A stretch of DNA of 17,026 nucleotides, from assembly GCA_938046705.1 (NCBI GenBank), contig CALIWP010000117.1, forward strand, positions 1-17,026, in the 5' to 3' direction. Shown piece by piece: positions 6,618 to 14,510 of the stretch. The position numbers and the translations under genes were made by a program. Origin of the DNA: an uncultured Campylobacter sp. (GTDB lineage Bacteria; Campylobacterota; Campylobacteria; Campylobacterales; Campylobacteraceae). Numbering within the stretch: the stretch's first letter is position 1; every line of letters starts with the position of its first letter. The notes under the pieces were generated by a model. It did no database searches and was not told where the DNA came from. It saw nothing but the letters and a program-made list of their open reading frames with translations.

Positions 6618-7040
6618 CTAGTCCGCTTTTTTGCAGACGGCGGCCGAGTGCGTGAGTAGATCGTGCAAATTTAGCGCGTCTTTGCGAAAAAAACAGAGGC
6701 AAAGTCCGACGATGCTAACGCCTGCGAGCAAGAAGCAGATGTAGCGTAGCAAAACGCGTGCAAAGCCAAGTTTGCGGCCGCTGCGTAGGTCGATGAGGTA
6801 GATATTTTGCGAGCGGTAGCCGGGCGTCTGGGCTTTGATCGCAAAAAAGGCGCAGCAGATGAGAGCGACTGCGAAATTTGCTCCAAATATCGCAGTTTGG
6901 TTGTGCAAAAAGTCGTCTTTGCCGTCCAAAAAAACATAGGTCGTGAGGTAATATATCGGCATCCCGATCAAAAAAAGATCGGTGATAAAGGCCTTTACTC
7001 GCGTGCCGATGGTGGCTAGCTGCGCTTTTTGTTTTGCCAA
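6618..7040 (-). CDS. RDD family membrane protein, 140 aa
   Basis: Small integral membrane protein of the RDD family, named after conserved Arg and Asp residues; some members have been linked to ion transport, but most have no known role. The N-terminal R14 and D21 (RVKAFITD) match the first signature, QTPGYR is the typical mid-protein loop, and a final HDLLTHS carries the last conserved Asp. Three to four hydrophobic stretches are visible (about residues 17-38, 50-68, 95-115). I start at TTG 7040 because a strong AAAGGAG lies 5 bases before it and the protein then begins MAKQKAQLATIGTRVKAF; a longer form would add 22 polar residues lacking a ribosome site. It lies 234 bases upstream of the ATPase gene on the same strand, but co-transcription is uncertain. 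Confidence 0.8.
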   Translation of the reverse strand: MAKQKAQLATIGTRVKAFITDLFLIGMPIYYLTTYVFLDGKDDFLHNQTAIFGANFAVALICCAFFAIKAQTPGYRSQNIYLIDLRSGRKLGFARVLLRYICFLLAGVSIVGLCLCFFRKDALNLHDLLTHSAAVCKKAD

Positions 7041-7740
7041 ATTTACTCCTTTTTGCTTTGTTTTTTGGGCACATGTTTTGGATTTGAGCGTCAAATTTGA
7101 TCGCAATTGCCAAAATTTATGCGCCTCTACTTTGTCTTAGCGATTTACGACCTGCTTTTATGCGTCGCCGCTTTGGTGCGGTAAATTTGGGGCCCGTTTC
7201 CGCACTCCGCCGCTTGCACCGTCTTATCCAGCCGGTCTTGCTCAGCTCATAAACGGGGCTTCGATTATGCGTTTGCCTGGCGTAATCTTTACGATATCCG
7301 CCGTCTTTGTTTGTTTTTATCTGAACGCTCGTTTACGACGATTAATAATTTTCGCCCCGCGCATTTTTTCATCAAGCCTGCTTACGCTTGATTTATCGTA
7401 GCTCCGTAAAATTTATCAAGTGCTGGTTTCAAATTTACGGCGTTCATCTCGCGCCAAATTTTAAATTCATAAATTTTAGGACACTCTTTTGCGGGCGTAA
7501 ATTTACCTAAATTTGACGGTTGTCACCAAATACGCAAAAAAACGGCAACGCAAATTTAATCCCGCTCTGATCGCAACCTATAAAACGCAACGACGGGCTT
7601 CTTTTATTGTCAAATTTATCGCCTAAAATACTGCACAACCTAGTCAAATTTGATCCATGCTTGGTTTGCTTTGGTTGGCACCTGCAAAATCCGTCCAAAT
7701 TTGCACGACTATATCAAGCCAAGCTGCGAAATTTACAAAT
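7041..7740. other. 700-base region without a supported gene
   Basis: No convincing gene is present between the RDD and pyrE genes. AAATTT words are frequent. A perfect 7-bp inverted repeat (ATCAAGC at 7371-7377, GCTTGAT at 7386-7392) lacks a T-run on either strand. A plus-strand frame is open for 86 codons from 7141 to a stop at 7399-7401, with its only ATG at 7267, but has no family resemblance that I can see. The stretch may be eroded former coding DNA. Confidence 0.5.
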
Positions 7741-8352
7741 TTAGTTGCCTCTGCTGCCCGGCTTTATCGCCTTGCTTCCGTCGGCGCAGAGCGGGCAGTT
7801 TGCAGGCTCATAAATCTCAAACTCAAAGTTTCCAAGCGCAAAAAACGGCTTGTCGGCAGGCAGTTTGGCGCTAGCTTTAGCGACGCTGCCCGCTAAATTT
7901 GCGACCTTGCAAAAGCCGCGATTAGCAAGCGCGGCAAACGCCACCACCTTGCCGCCTAGGCTCTCGATCACGCGAGCGGCCTCCATCGCCGAGCCGCCCG
8001 TAGTGATGATGTCCTCGCAAACGATAAATTTCTCGCCTTTTTTCACCTCAAAACCGCGTCGCAGGCTCATCACGCGCTCGACTCGCTCGGTAAAAATAAA
8101 GCGCTTTTTCGCCGCGCGAGCTAGCTCGTAACCCGCCAAAATGCCGCCTAGAGCGGGCGAACAGACGCTATCAAACTCTACGCCCGATTTTTCGATGACG
8201 GCGGCTAGCTCGTCTGCTAAAGCGCCTGCTAGCTGAGGATCCTCGAGTACTTTGGCGCTTTGCAGATAAAACTGCGAGTGGTTGCCGCTGCTAAGCAAAA
8301 AATGCCCCTGCAAAAACGCGCCCGCATCCTTGTAAATTTTCTCTAAATCCAT
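7741..8352 (-). CDS. pyrE: Orotate phosphoribosyltransferase, 203 aa
   Basis: PyrE joins orotate to phosphoribosyl pyrophosphate to make OMP, the fifth step of pyrimidine synthesis, in the cytoplasm. The PRPP-binding loop is [14 protein letters not shown] (around residues 108-121), and the N-terminal [16 protein letters not shown] is the usual orotate-side block (LxSGxxSxxYxD-like). Length is normal for the family, and it ends in a short cysteine-containing tail (CPLCADGS). Two adjacent ATG codons exist; I prefer the second (8352), which puts AAAGGA 6 bases upstream, rather than 8355. It is downstream of frr but separated by a clear terminator and about 300 bases, with its own candidate promoter. 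The frr-pyrE order fits my memory of C. jejuni. Confidence 0.95.
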   Translation of the reverse strand: MDLEKIYKDAGAFLQGHFLLSSGNHSQFYLQSAKVLEDPQLAGALADELAAVIEKSGVEFDSVCSPALGGILAGYELARAAKKRFIFTERVERVMSLRRGFEVKKGEKFIVCEDIITTGGSAMEAARVIESLGGKVVAFAALANRGFCKVANLAGSVAKASAKLPADKPFFALGNFEFEIYEPANCPLCADGSKAIKPGSRGN

Positions 8353-8379
8353 CATTTTTCCTTTGTAAAATTTGAGCGA

Positions 8380-8385
8380 ATTTTA
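8380..8385 (-). promoter_or_regulatory. pyrE: Candidate -10 box for pyrE
   Basis: Minus-strand GGGTAAAATTCG gives TAAAAT about 28 bases before the pyrE start. The palindrome TAAGCGCGCTTA (8389-8400) lies directly upstream in the promoter spacer, where a bound regulator could act. Confidence 0.4.
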
Positions 8386-8620
8386 CCCTAAGCGCGCTTA
8401 AGCTACTATTTTTTGAGCTTTTGGCGGCTTGCGATTTTGCGTTATTATAAGCCTTTGCCGAGCAAAAATGGCTAGCAATTTTAAATTTGGATATAAATTT
8501 TGGTAAAAGCGAGTGTGGCGTGATAAATTTAAAATTTGGGCGAAATAAATAAACGCGCTTTGGGGTGTAGCAAAAGCGGACTAAAATTTATGCTAAATGC
8601 GAAATAGCGGAAGGTTTTTA

Positions 8621-8652
8621 TAAAAGAAATGGCTCGTCAAATTTAACGAGCC
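8621..8652 (-). terminator. Intrinsic terminator after frr
   Basis: On the minus strand GGCTCGT pairs with ACGAGCC (plus 8631-8652) around the 8-base loop TAAATTTG, followed by a T-rich ATTTCTTTTA. It starts only about 10 bases after the frr stop, so it should close the BI-1 to frr transcript. Confidence 0.8.
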
Positions 8653-8661
8653 GTACGTATT

Positions 8662-9219
8662 TTAAACTTTTAAAAGTTCGCTCTCTTTTTCTTTTACGAG
8701 CAAGTCGATCTTTGACGTGTAGCTGTCGGTGATCTTTTGGACCTCGTCTTGTCCTTTTTTGCTCTCGTCTTCTGTGATCGCTTTATCTTTTTCTAGCTTT
8801 TTGACCTCGTCGTTAGCGTCTTTTCTGATGTTTCTGATGCTAACTTTCGCCTTTTCGCCAAATGCCTTAGCGTGCTTGGCGTTTTCTTGGCGTTGCTCGA
8901 CCGTCATCGGAGGGAAAAATAGTTTCACGCTCTCGCCGTCGTTGTTCGGATTTACGCCGATATTTGCCGCAGAGATCGCTGCGGTGATGGTTTTTAGCAT
9001 CGGTTTTTCCCACGGCGTTATGCTTATGGTGCTAGCATCGCTAGCTAGCACGGTGGCGACTTGGTTTAGCGGGGTTTGGCTACCGTAATAATCCACGTAA
9101 ATATTATCGACTATGCTTATATTTACCTTGCCTGTGCGAAGCGTGCTAAAGTCGCGTTTTAGGCCCTCGATGCATTTGTCGCTATGCTCTTTTTGTTTTT
9201 TGTAAATTTCATTCAGCAT
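8662..9219 (-). CDS. frr: Ribosome recycling factor, 185 aa
   Basis: RRF works with EF-G to split the post-termination ribosome. It is full length and collinear with the family: the N-terminal helix with [24 protein letters not shown], the central [38 protein letters not shown], and the C-terminal coiled-coil helices ending in [17 protein letters not shown]. The ATG lies inside the 3' end of the deacetylase gene, with an 11-base overlap and the ribosome site AAAGGAT within that gene, so translation is probably coupled to it. A strong terminator follows directly. Confidence 0.97.
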   Translation of the reverse strand: MLNEIYKKQKEHSDKCIEGLKRDFSTLRTGKVNISIVDNIYVDYYGSQTPLNQVATVLASDASTISITPWEKPMLKTITAAISAANIGVNPNNDGESVKLFFPPMTVEQRQENAKHAKAFGEKAKVSIRNIRKDANDEVKKLEKDKAITEDESKKGQDEVQKITDSYTSKIDLLVKEKESELLKV

Positions 9220-10171
9220 TTATATCCTTTACTAAAATTTTTGTCGTCGTTTTTCCGTTTACCTTAAGGCTCATTCTTACTTTATAGCGGTCGATCGGCT
9301 TGTTAAATTTAAGCGTCATCTGCCCGTTTTCAAGCTTGACTTTTTTTGTTTCCTGTCCTGTCATCGAGAAGTAGCCGTGCGTCGCGTTCTCGTCGGTTTT
9401 GATGATAAGTTCGCTGATTTTATTGTCTTTTGGATAGTCTTGCGGAAGTATCCATTCGGCTTTTAGAAATTTACTAGCAAGCGCGGACGGCAGGTGTGTG
9501 CCGTTCATCGCAGGGATCCTGTCTAGTTCGTGCAGATCGCTGTTCGCCGCGACTGCACCGGAGTTTTGGCTCAGTATCACCTCGATGCCGTGCTCAATTG
9601 CTACATCGCGCACCCTGTCGTTATATTCGCCGAAAGGATAAGCAAAATAGCGCGGTTTGTAGCCCATATTTTTTTCAAATTTGCTTATGCCGTCCTCAAA
9701 GTCGTTTTTTAGCTTTTCTTCATTAAGCCCGACCATATGCAAGTGACCGTAGGAGTGATAGCCGACTTCGCCGTATTTTTCCATCTCTTTGATCTGCTCA
9801 AAGGTCATAAAGTCGCCGTATTTTCGCGCGGTAGCCTCGACGTAGATCATCAGCGCAAACGGATATCCGTACTCTAAAAATACCGGCAAGCCTTTTTCGT
9901 AAAAGCTTTTGTAGCCGTCGTCTACCGTTAAAACTACCCAGTTATCAGATACCGGCTCGCCGTTTTTGATAGCGTCCACGAGCTTTGAGAGAGGAATAAT
10001 CTCATAGCCTTTTTCTTTAAAATAATCAAACTGCTCGCGTAAATTTTTAATAGAGACGTTAGTGCTCGGGTGTCTGTCGTCGTCAAATCTGTGATAGTTA
10101 AAGATATGCGCGTCTGCAAACGCAAACTGCGTCGCCGCAAACAATGCAAGCGCGGAAACTAATTTTTTCAC
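9209..10171 (-). CDS. Exported NodB-type polysaccharide deacetylase, 320 aa
   Basis: Predicted periplasmic or secreted carbohydrate esterase family 4 enzyme removing N-acetyl groups from a glycan. A signal peptide ([21 protein letters not shown]) precedes the NodB fold. The catalytic/metal motif is TVDDGY (D84, D85), metal histidines are in HSYGH (139-143), and motif 3 is [10 protein letters not shown] near residue 175. After the catalytic domain a segment of about 100 residues with alternating beta-type sequence (from about residue 235, rich in Lys and Thr) looks like an accessory beta-sandwich domain. I prefer GTG at 10171 with AAGG 7 bases upstream; TTG at 10174 would add one residue. It sits between secG and frr, overlapping frr. 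The glycan is unknown: peptidoglycan, a capsule or a poly-GlcNAc-like polymer are all possible. Confidence 0.85.
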   Translation of the reverse strand: MKKLVSALALFAATQFAFADAHIFNYHRFDDDRHPSTNVSIKNLREQFDYFKEKGYEIIPLSKLVDAIKNGEPVSDNWVVLTVDDGYKSFYEKGLPVFLEYGYPFALMIYVEATARKYGDFMTFEQIKEMEKYGEVGYHSYGHLHMVGLNEEKLKNDFEDGISKFEKNMGYKPRYFAYPFGEYNDRVRDVAIEHGIEVILSQNSGAVAANSDLHELDRIPAMNGTHLPSALASKFLKAEWILPQDYPKDNKISELIIKTDENATHGYFSMTGQETKKVKLENGQMTLKFNKPIDRYKVRMSLKVNGKTTTKILVKDINAE

Positions 10172-10180
10172 CAACGCGCC

Positions 10181-10528
10181 TTATTTTTGCTCGCTTGCCG
10201 GAGCTTCTGGAGCCGCAGGAGCGCTAGGAGCTTGTGGAACGACTGCCTCAGGAGCTGCAGGTAGCGACGAAGTATCGACGCTGTCTATTAGAGATTTGCT
10301 ACTTTGCGTGTTGTAAACGTAGCTTAGCGCTAGGGTGTTTAGGACAAATAAAACACCTACGACGAAGGTAAATTTAGCCAAAAAGCCGGCCGGTCCTTTT
10401 GCGCCAAACAGGCTTTCGTTACTGCCGCTATACGCGCCTAGTCCGATAGAGGAACTCTTCTGAAGCAAAACGGCGATCGTCAAAACTACCGCGAAAATAA
10501 ACTGCAATACTAAAAAAAGCGAATCCAT
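10181..10528 (-). CDS. secG: Preprotein translocase subunit SecG, 115 aa
   Basis: SecG is a small inner-membrane partner of SecYE that assists protein export. The order is a first membrane helix (about residues 3-23), the conserved cytosolic loop LLQKSSSIGLGAYSGSN and GAKGPAGFLAK, then a second helix (about 51-71). After that comes an Ala/Pro-rich tail of some 40 residues (repeated AAPEA- and APSAP-like units) of the kind seen in epsilonproteobacterial SecG. The stop lies a few bases before the deacetylase start. It sits 61 bases downstream of the ThiD2-like gene. Confidence 0.93.
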   Translation of the reverse strand: MDSLFLVLQFIFAVVLTIAVLLQKSSSIGLGAYSGSNESLFGAKGPAGFLAKFTFVVGVLFVLNTLALSYVYNTQSSKSLIDSVDTSSLPAAPEAVVPQAPSAPAAPEAPASEQK

Positions 10529-10589
10529 AAAAATCCTTTTAAATTTTCAAAATTAGTCGCGATTATACTAAAAAAGTTTTGAATTTGGG

Positions 10590-10973
10590 TTAAATTTCTT
10601 TTTCTATCTCATAAAGTTCGTAGCGCACGGTCTTAAAAATCTCGGAAATTTTAACGTCGATGAGCTTAAAACACTCCTCTAAAACCCTTGCGCTTTCTTG
10701 CGCGCGTTTGATGTTGGCGGTTTGCAAATCGTCCAAATTTAGGCGAATTTGCTCCTCTTTTAGGCTCGGTTTTAGCACGTCGTTTGCGGCGTCGCGAAAT
10801 TGTAAGAATTCTTTTTGCGGGATTTTTGCCTTGTGGCGGAGAGTTTTTATTTTTTTAGCGAGGGCTAGGTCGTCAAAGCCGTAACGTCTGACGTCCTCGA
10901 CGACTCTAAGCCCTTCTTTTAAGCGGTTTAAATTTGCGTCTATTACGCGGTAGAGCCGCTCTTCGTTAGTCAT
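10590..10973 (-). CDS. Stand-alone ThiD2-like domain protein, 127 aa
   Basis: The sequence matches the domain usually fused to the N-terminus of ThiE in cyanobacteria and others, known as ThiD2 and reported as a monofunctional HMP-phosphate kinase in thiamine synthesis. Landmarks are YRVIDANLNRLKEGLRVVED at residues 8-27, LRHKAK, FRDAANDVLKP near residue 60, and RAQESARVLEEC near residue 90. Here there is no attached thiamine-phosphate synthase: the gene encodes only this all-helical domain and ends at 127 residues, so annotation as thiamine-phosphate pyrophosphorylase would be misleading. It overlaps the 3' end of the BI-1-like gene by 8 bases and precedes secG. No other thiamine gene adjoins it. 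Family assignment is from motif recognition; the activity is inferred. Confidence 0.78.
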   Translation of the reverse strand: MTNEERLYRVIDANLNRLKEGLRVVEDVRRYGFDDLALAKKIKTLRHKAKIPQKEFLQFRDAANDVLKPSLKEEQIRLNLDDLQTANIKRAQESARVLEECFKLIDVKISEIFKTVRYELYEIEKEI

Positions 10974-11667
10974 CGCTATTAAAAAATCCTAAAATTCTAA
11001 GTAATGAAACGAATAAATTTAAGAAATCAAGGTAAAGATCAACTGCGCCCTCGATCGGAGTTTCGTAGTTGCCGCGGATGATATTTTGCGTATCGTAAAG
11101 GATATACGCGCTAAATAAAACCGCGCCTACGCTAGAAATCGCAAGCTGTAAAACTGGGCTGTGGAAAAATATATTTATAATCGCAGCCACGAGCAAAACG
11201 ATAAGCGTGATGAAAAGCATCTTGCCCCACGTCGTAAAGTCGCGCTTAGTGTTCATCGCAAATACGCTAAGTCCGCCAAATGCAACAGTCGTAAGCGTAA
11301 AGGCCTGAGCTACTATCGCTGCGCCTCCTGGCATCGCAAAAGTGCGTCCCAAAATAGGCGTAAGCGTGAGTCCGCTAACGAAAGTAAAGGCAAAAAGCAG
11401 GATCAAATTTAAGCCCGCTTTGCGTTTAGCAAACATTAAACCAACCAAAAGTCCTAGCTCAAGTATCACAAATAGCCAGTAGTTGCCCGCTACCGTAGCT
11501 CCCAGCGAGCTATAAAGCCCGACGTAAGCTCCGACGCTGGCCGCTAAAAGCGAAGCCGCAAAAAGCTGATAAGTTTGCTTGATAAACGTACTAAGCGCAC
11601 TTTGCGAATATTCGCCGGCAACCTCATGCTCACTTGAGCTTACATAGTTTCTGTCGTATAAACTCAT
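10966..11667 (-). CDS. Bax inhibitor-1/YccA family membrane protein, 233 aa
   Basis: Member of the BI-1 (UPF0005, TMBIM-like) family; bacterial relatives include YccA, a modulator of the FtsH protease, and BsYetJ, a pH-sensitive calcium leak channel. Seven hydrophobic segments can be traced, starting with FAASLLAASVGAYVGLY, and the C-terminal block has the family signature SAYILYDTQNII followed by DLYLDFLNLFVSLLRILGFF. The two Asp residues in these blocks are those proposed to form the pH-sensing pair in the family. A hydrophilic N-terminus of about 25 residues precedes the first helix. The ribosome site AAAGGAG is strong. It is the first gene of the block BI-1, ThiD2, secG, deacetylase, frr and is divergent from the carbonic anhydrase gene. 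Confidence 0.92.
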   Translation of the reverse strand: MSLYDRNYVSSSEHEVAGEYSQSALSTFIKQTYQLFAASLLAASVGAYVGLYSSLGATVAGNYWLFVILELGLLVGLMFAKRKAGLNLILLFAFTFVSGLTLTPILGRTFAMPGGAAIVAQAFTLTTVAFGGLSVFAMNTKRDFTTWGKMLFITLIVLLVAAIINIFFHSPVLQLAISSVGAVLFSAYILYDTQNIIRGNYETPIEGAVDLYLDFLNLFVSLLRILGFFNSDD

Positions 11668-11790
11668 TTTTTCTCCTTTTTAAATTTTGACGCAAATTTA
11701 GCCAAAAATAGGTAAATAAAATATAAAAAATCGCTGAATTTGACGCGTAAAAAGCAATTTAAAAAATTTTAACGAAGTTTGAAACGTTTT

Positions 11791-11799
11791 TGATATAAT
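11791..11799 (+). promoter_or_regulatory. Extended -10 promoter for the carbonic anhydrase gene
   Basis: TGATATAAT is a perfect extended -10 element (TGn plus TATAAT), with TATAAT at 11794-11799, about 27 bases before the ATG. The upstream DNA is very AT-rich with spaced A/T runs, as is usual for Campylobacter vegetative promoters. Confidence 0.7.
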
Positions 11800-11826
11800 A
11801 GTTTAAAAAATTGTCAGGAAAATACA

Positions 11827-12456
11827 ATGCAAGAAATTTTAGACGGCGCCGTCAAATTTATGGAAGAAGATTTTTTAGAGCACAAGGAGCTTTTTGAAAG
11901 CCTAGGCGAGAAACAGACGCCGCATACTCTTTTTGTCGGCTGTATCGACTCGCGCGTCGTGCCTAGCCTCATAACAAACACGGTTCCGGGCGACCTCGTC
12001 GTCGTGCGAAATATCGCAAATATCGTGCCTCCGTACCGCAAAAGCGAGGAGTTTTTGGCTACGACGTCGGCGATCGAGTACGCCTTGCAAACGCTAAACG
12101 TGCAAAACGTCATCATCTGCGGGCACAGCAACTGCGGCGGCTGCGCGGCTTTGTGGATGGACGAGGCTAAATTTAGCAAAACGCCAAACGTAAAGCGCTG
12201 GCTAGATCTACTAGAGCCCGTAAAAAAGCGCGTGCAAAAGCTTTTTGGCGACAATATCGCAAAAAGAGAGTGGATAACCGAACGACTTAGCCTTGTAAAT
12301 TCGTTTGAAAATCTACTGAGCTACCCCGACGTCAAGGCTAAATTTAAAGACGAGGAGCTAAAAATTTACGCCTGGCACTACATAATAGAAACGGGCGAAA
12401 TCTACAACTACAACTTCGCGACAAAGAGCTTTAAACTGCTAGGAGTCGAGAAATGA
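11827..12456 (+). CDS. can: Beta-class carbonic anhydrase, 209 aa
   Basis: The enzyme interconverts CO2 and bicarbonate in the cytoplasm, important for capnophilic growth and for carboxylases. Zinc ligands C39, H100 and C103 are present in CIDSR (39-43) and GHSNCGGC (99-106), with the D41-R43 dyad. RNIANIVPP and the C-terminal YAWHYIIETGEIYNY block also match the family. Full length. AGGA lies 8 bases before the ATG, and a strong extended -10 box precedes it. Its stop overlaps the start of the mechanosensitive channel gene (ATGA), so the two are translationally coupled. The same pair occurs in C. jejuni as I remember it (Cj0237-Cj0238). Symbols can, canB and cynT are all used for such genes; exact naming is uncertain. 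Confidence 0.94.
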   Translation: MQEILDGAVKFMEEDFLEHKELFESLGEKQTPHTLFVGCIDSRVVPSLITNTVPGDLVVVRNIANIVPPYRKSEEFLATTSAIEYALQTLNVQNVIICGHSNCGGCAALWMDEAKFSKTPNVKRWLDLLEPVKKRVQKLFGDNIAKREWITERLSLVNSFENLLSYPDVKAKFKDEELKIYAWHYIIETGEIYNYNFATKSFKLLGVEK

Positions 12457-14300
12457 GAAAAATTTTAGCCGCCGTTTTTGCACTGTGCTTTGGCTTAAAT
12501 TTACTAGCAAATACCAAAATCGACGACATAAACGCCACGGATATCCTAAGTGTCGTAAATCAAATAAACGAAGCAAACGCTCAGATCACCGTTATCAAAG
12601 CCCAATCCGTCGAAAATAACGAAACCGCCGATAAAAACGTGCTTTTTAAAACCGTCTCGGAGAAAAAAGAAAAGCTAATCGAGCAGATCCCCTACCTCAT
12701 CATGCAAATCGAAATCGACGAGGAGCAGGTACAAAATTTCAAACAAGAGATGCAAGAGTTAGAGACAAAAACCAAAAAGCTAAAAAACTCTAGCAATCAA
12801 AATTTATACGTCAAAAATATGCTCGAGTTTGAGCGTATGCGGCTTGACGGGCTGTTTTACTCCTCGCTTTTAAATTTGGAAAATATCTTCAAAGAAGGCG
12901 GCAAGGCCGTGGACGTAAGGCTCGCCGTCGAGGAGACGCTGCTTAGCTTTCAGACGGAGTTTTACTCGCAGTTTAAGGAGTTTAAAGATAGTCTAAACGA
13001 GGAAACGCTCGCTGCACACAAAAGCGAACTAGAGACGCTAGAAGCGCACAAAAAGACGCTTGAAGAGATACTCCACTACCTGCGCGATAACGCCGAGCTA
13101 CTCACGTCAAACTACATCATTTCGGAGCTAAATTTAAAAACGGCGATCGATTTTATCAACGAAAAGGCTTCGTTTACGAGCAAATTTAACGTCGGCAAGG
13201 CTGCGATTATATTCGTAGTATTTTTGTTTTTCGTCTCGTTTACGACGCTGCTTAGTAAGCTCACGCTGTGGGCGTTAATGAAATTTTTCGTCAAGCACGA
13301 CTCGGATAGACAGACAAAAGGGCGCATCGTAGAAATCATCAAACGCCCGATGCTACTCACCCTTATCGCATACGCGATAGATATATGCGTCTCGATCGCG
13401 TATTATCCCGCTCCGATGCCGATAAAATTTGCAAATTTCCTAGCGATCACTTTCGTTATCGCCGTTACCTGGCTCATACTTAGCGTACTAAACGGCTACG
13501 GCATGGTGCTCATCAACGAACTCACCAAAAAAAGCGGGCGCAAAGAGGTGATAAATTTGATCCTAAAGATCATCTATTTCATCATCTTCGTTATCGCGCT
13601 GCTTATCGTGCTTAGCAAGCTCGGATTTAATGTTAGCGCCATCATCGCGTCTCTTGGTATCGGCGGCCTTGCGGTAGCTCTTGCTACCAAGGACATCTTG
13701 GCGAATTTCTTTGCATCCGTCATGCTGCTATTCGACAACTCGTTCTCGCAAGGCGACTGGATCGTGTGCGGCGACATCGAGGGAACGGTCGTGGAGATCG
13801 GGCTTAGGAAAACGACCGTACGAACCTTTGATAACGCCCTTATATTTGTGCCAAACTCCAAGCTAGCTAGCGATCCGATCCGAAACTGGAGTAGGCGAAA
13901 GATGGGACGACGCATCAGGATGATAATCGGCCTAGAGTATAGCGCCACGACCGAGCAGATCAAAAAGTGCGTCGAGGAAATCAAACAGATGCTAATCGAT
14001 CATCCGGGCATAGCAAAGGACGACGATATGGGCTCTAAAAAAGCTAGTCGCTACGACCGCGGCATCGTCTCTATCGACGATCTGGCGGGATATAAGTCAA
14101 ATTTATTCGTCGTCGTGGACGAGTTTGCCGATAGTTCGATAAATATCCTCGTGTACTGCTTTTCAAAGACGATAGTTTGGGGCGAGTTTTTGGCCGTCAA
14201 AGAGGACGTGATGCTAAAAATAATGAATATCGTAGAGGCCAACGGGCTTGGATTTGCCTTCCCTAGCCAGAGCCTATACGTCGAAGAAGTGAAAAAATAA
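12453..14300 (+). CDS. MscS-family mechanosensitive channel with long periplasmic coiled-coil, 615 aa
   Basis: Probable inner-membrane channel that opens under membrane tension to release solutes during osmotic down-shock. A signal peptide (about residues 1-19) leads a periplasmic part of roughly 230 residues rich in Glu and Lys with heptad-like coiled-coil character. Membrane segments follow near residues 249-268, 298-317, 328-350 and 370-390, then the pore helix with SAIIASLGIGGLAVALATKD near 396-415. The MscS beta-domain signature is present: SQGDWIVCGDIEGTVVEIGL, VRTFDNALIFVPNS and DPIRNWSRR. The size and extra N-terminal domain resemble the larger MscK/YbiO-like members rather than minimal MscS. 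It overlaps the carbonic anhydrase gene by 4 bases and is followed after 16 bases by an acidic miniprotein gene. Confidence 0.92.
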   Translation: MRKILAAVFALCFGLNLLANTKIDDINATDILSVVNQINEANAQITVIKAQSVENNETADKNVLFKTVSEKKEKLIEQIPYLIMQIEIDEEQVQNFKQEMQELETKTKKLKNSSNQNLYVKNMLEFERMRLDGLFYSSLLNLENIFKEGGKAVDVRLAVEETLLSFQTEFYSQFKEFKDSLNEETLAAHKSELETLEAHKKTLEEILHYLRDNAELLTSNYIISELNLKTAIDFINEKASFTSKFNVGKAAIIFVVFLFFVSFTTLLSKLTLWALMKFFVKHDSDRQTKGRIVEIIKRPMLLTLIAYAIDICVSIAYYPAPMPIKFANFLAITFVIAVTWLILSVLNGYGMVLINELTKKSGRKEVINLILKIIYFIIFVIALLIVLSKLGFNVSAIIASLGIGGLAVALATKDILANFFASVMLLFDNSFSQGDWIVCGDIEGTVVEIGLRKTTVRTFDNALIFVPNSKLASDPIRNWSRRKMGRRIRMIIGLEYSATTEQIKKCVEEIKQMLIDHPGIAKDDDMGSKKASRYDRGIVSIDDLAGYKSNLFVVVDEFADSSINILVYCFSKTIVWGEFLAVKEDVMLKIMNIVEANGLGFAFPSQSLYVEEVKK

Positions 14301-14316
14301 TTTTAAAGGAGAGAAA

Positions 14317-14466
14317 ATGAGCGAAGAATTTGACTACGAAGAGGAAGATTTGGAGGAGGAATACTCCGAATTTGACGACGAAAGATCCGAGAAATACAGC
14401 TATAACTACGACGAAAACGACTACGAATACGGCGACGAAGACGAAGAGGATAGCTACGAGATATGA
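14317..14466 (+). CDS. Highly acidic miniprotein, 49 aa
   Basis: A small gene with a textbook ribosome site, AAAGGAGAG four bases before the ATG. Of its 49 residues, 17 are Glu and 9 are Asp, with 8 Tyr and only one Lys and one Arg, for a net charge of about -24. It has no Cys, Trp, His, Pro, Ala, Val, Thr or Gln, is almost certainly disordered, and has no signal peptide or membrane segment. It starts MSEEFDYEEEDLEEEY and ends with a YGDEDEEDSYEI tail. It lies 16 bases after the channel gene and probably shares its transcript. Such composition suits metal or cation binding, a nucleic-acid mimic or a partner for a basic protein, but none can be chosen. A function in the osmotic response is only a guess from context. 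Confidence 0.75.
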   Translation: MSEEFDYEEEDLEEEYSEFDDERSEKYSYNYDENDYEYGDEDEEDSYEI

Positions 14467-14510
14467 TTTACGCACTCAAATTCGGCTTTGCGGGGTAAAT
14501 TTGCCGACGG

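Larger units (their letters stand above)
8356..8661. other. Spacer between frr and pyrE with promoter and terminator signals
   Basis: No gene is seen in this 306-base spacer. On the minus strand it holds a candidate pyrE -10 box (TAAAAT, 8380-8385), a perfect 12-base palindrome TAAGCGCGCTTA at 8389-8400, and a second TATAAT (8444-8449). The frr terminator is at its far end. Confidence 0.55.

Noticed and set aside
7119..7184. 21-codon plus-strand frame with membrane-like sequence
   Set aside because: It is too short, lacks a ribosome site, and has no supporting context.
7371..7392. 7-bp inverted repeat as a terminator
   Set aside because: No T-run follows the stem on either strand and no adjacent gene end requires it.
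7141..7401. Plus-strand frame open for 86 codons, with an ATG at 7267 giving 44 residues
   Set aside because: There is no start codon near the beginning, only a distant GGGG as a possible ribosome site, and no recognisable motif. This length of open frame can arise by chance.
7507..7698. Minus-strand 63-codon frame upstream of the RDD gene
   Set aside because: It has no ribosome site, its composition looks like translated AAATTT-rich spacer, and it has no protein-like features.
13681..13866. Plus-strand frame inside the MscS channel gene
   Set aside because: It lies in another frame of a strongly supported gene region encoding the conserved MscS pore and beta domain.
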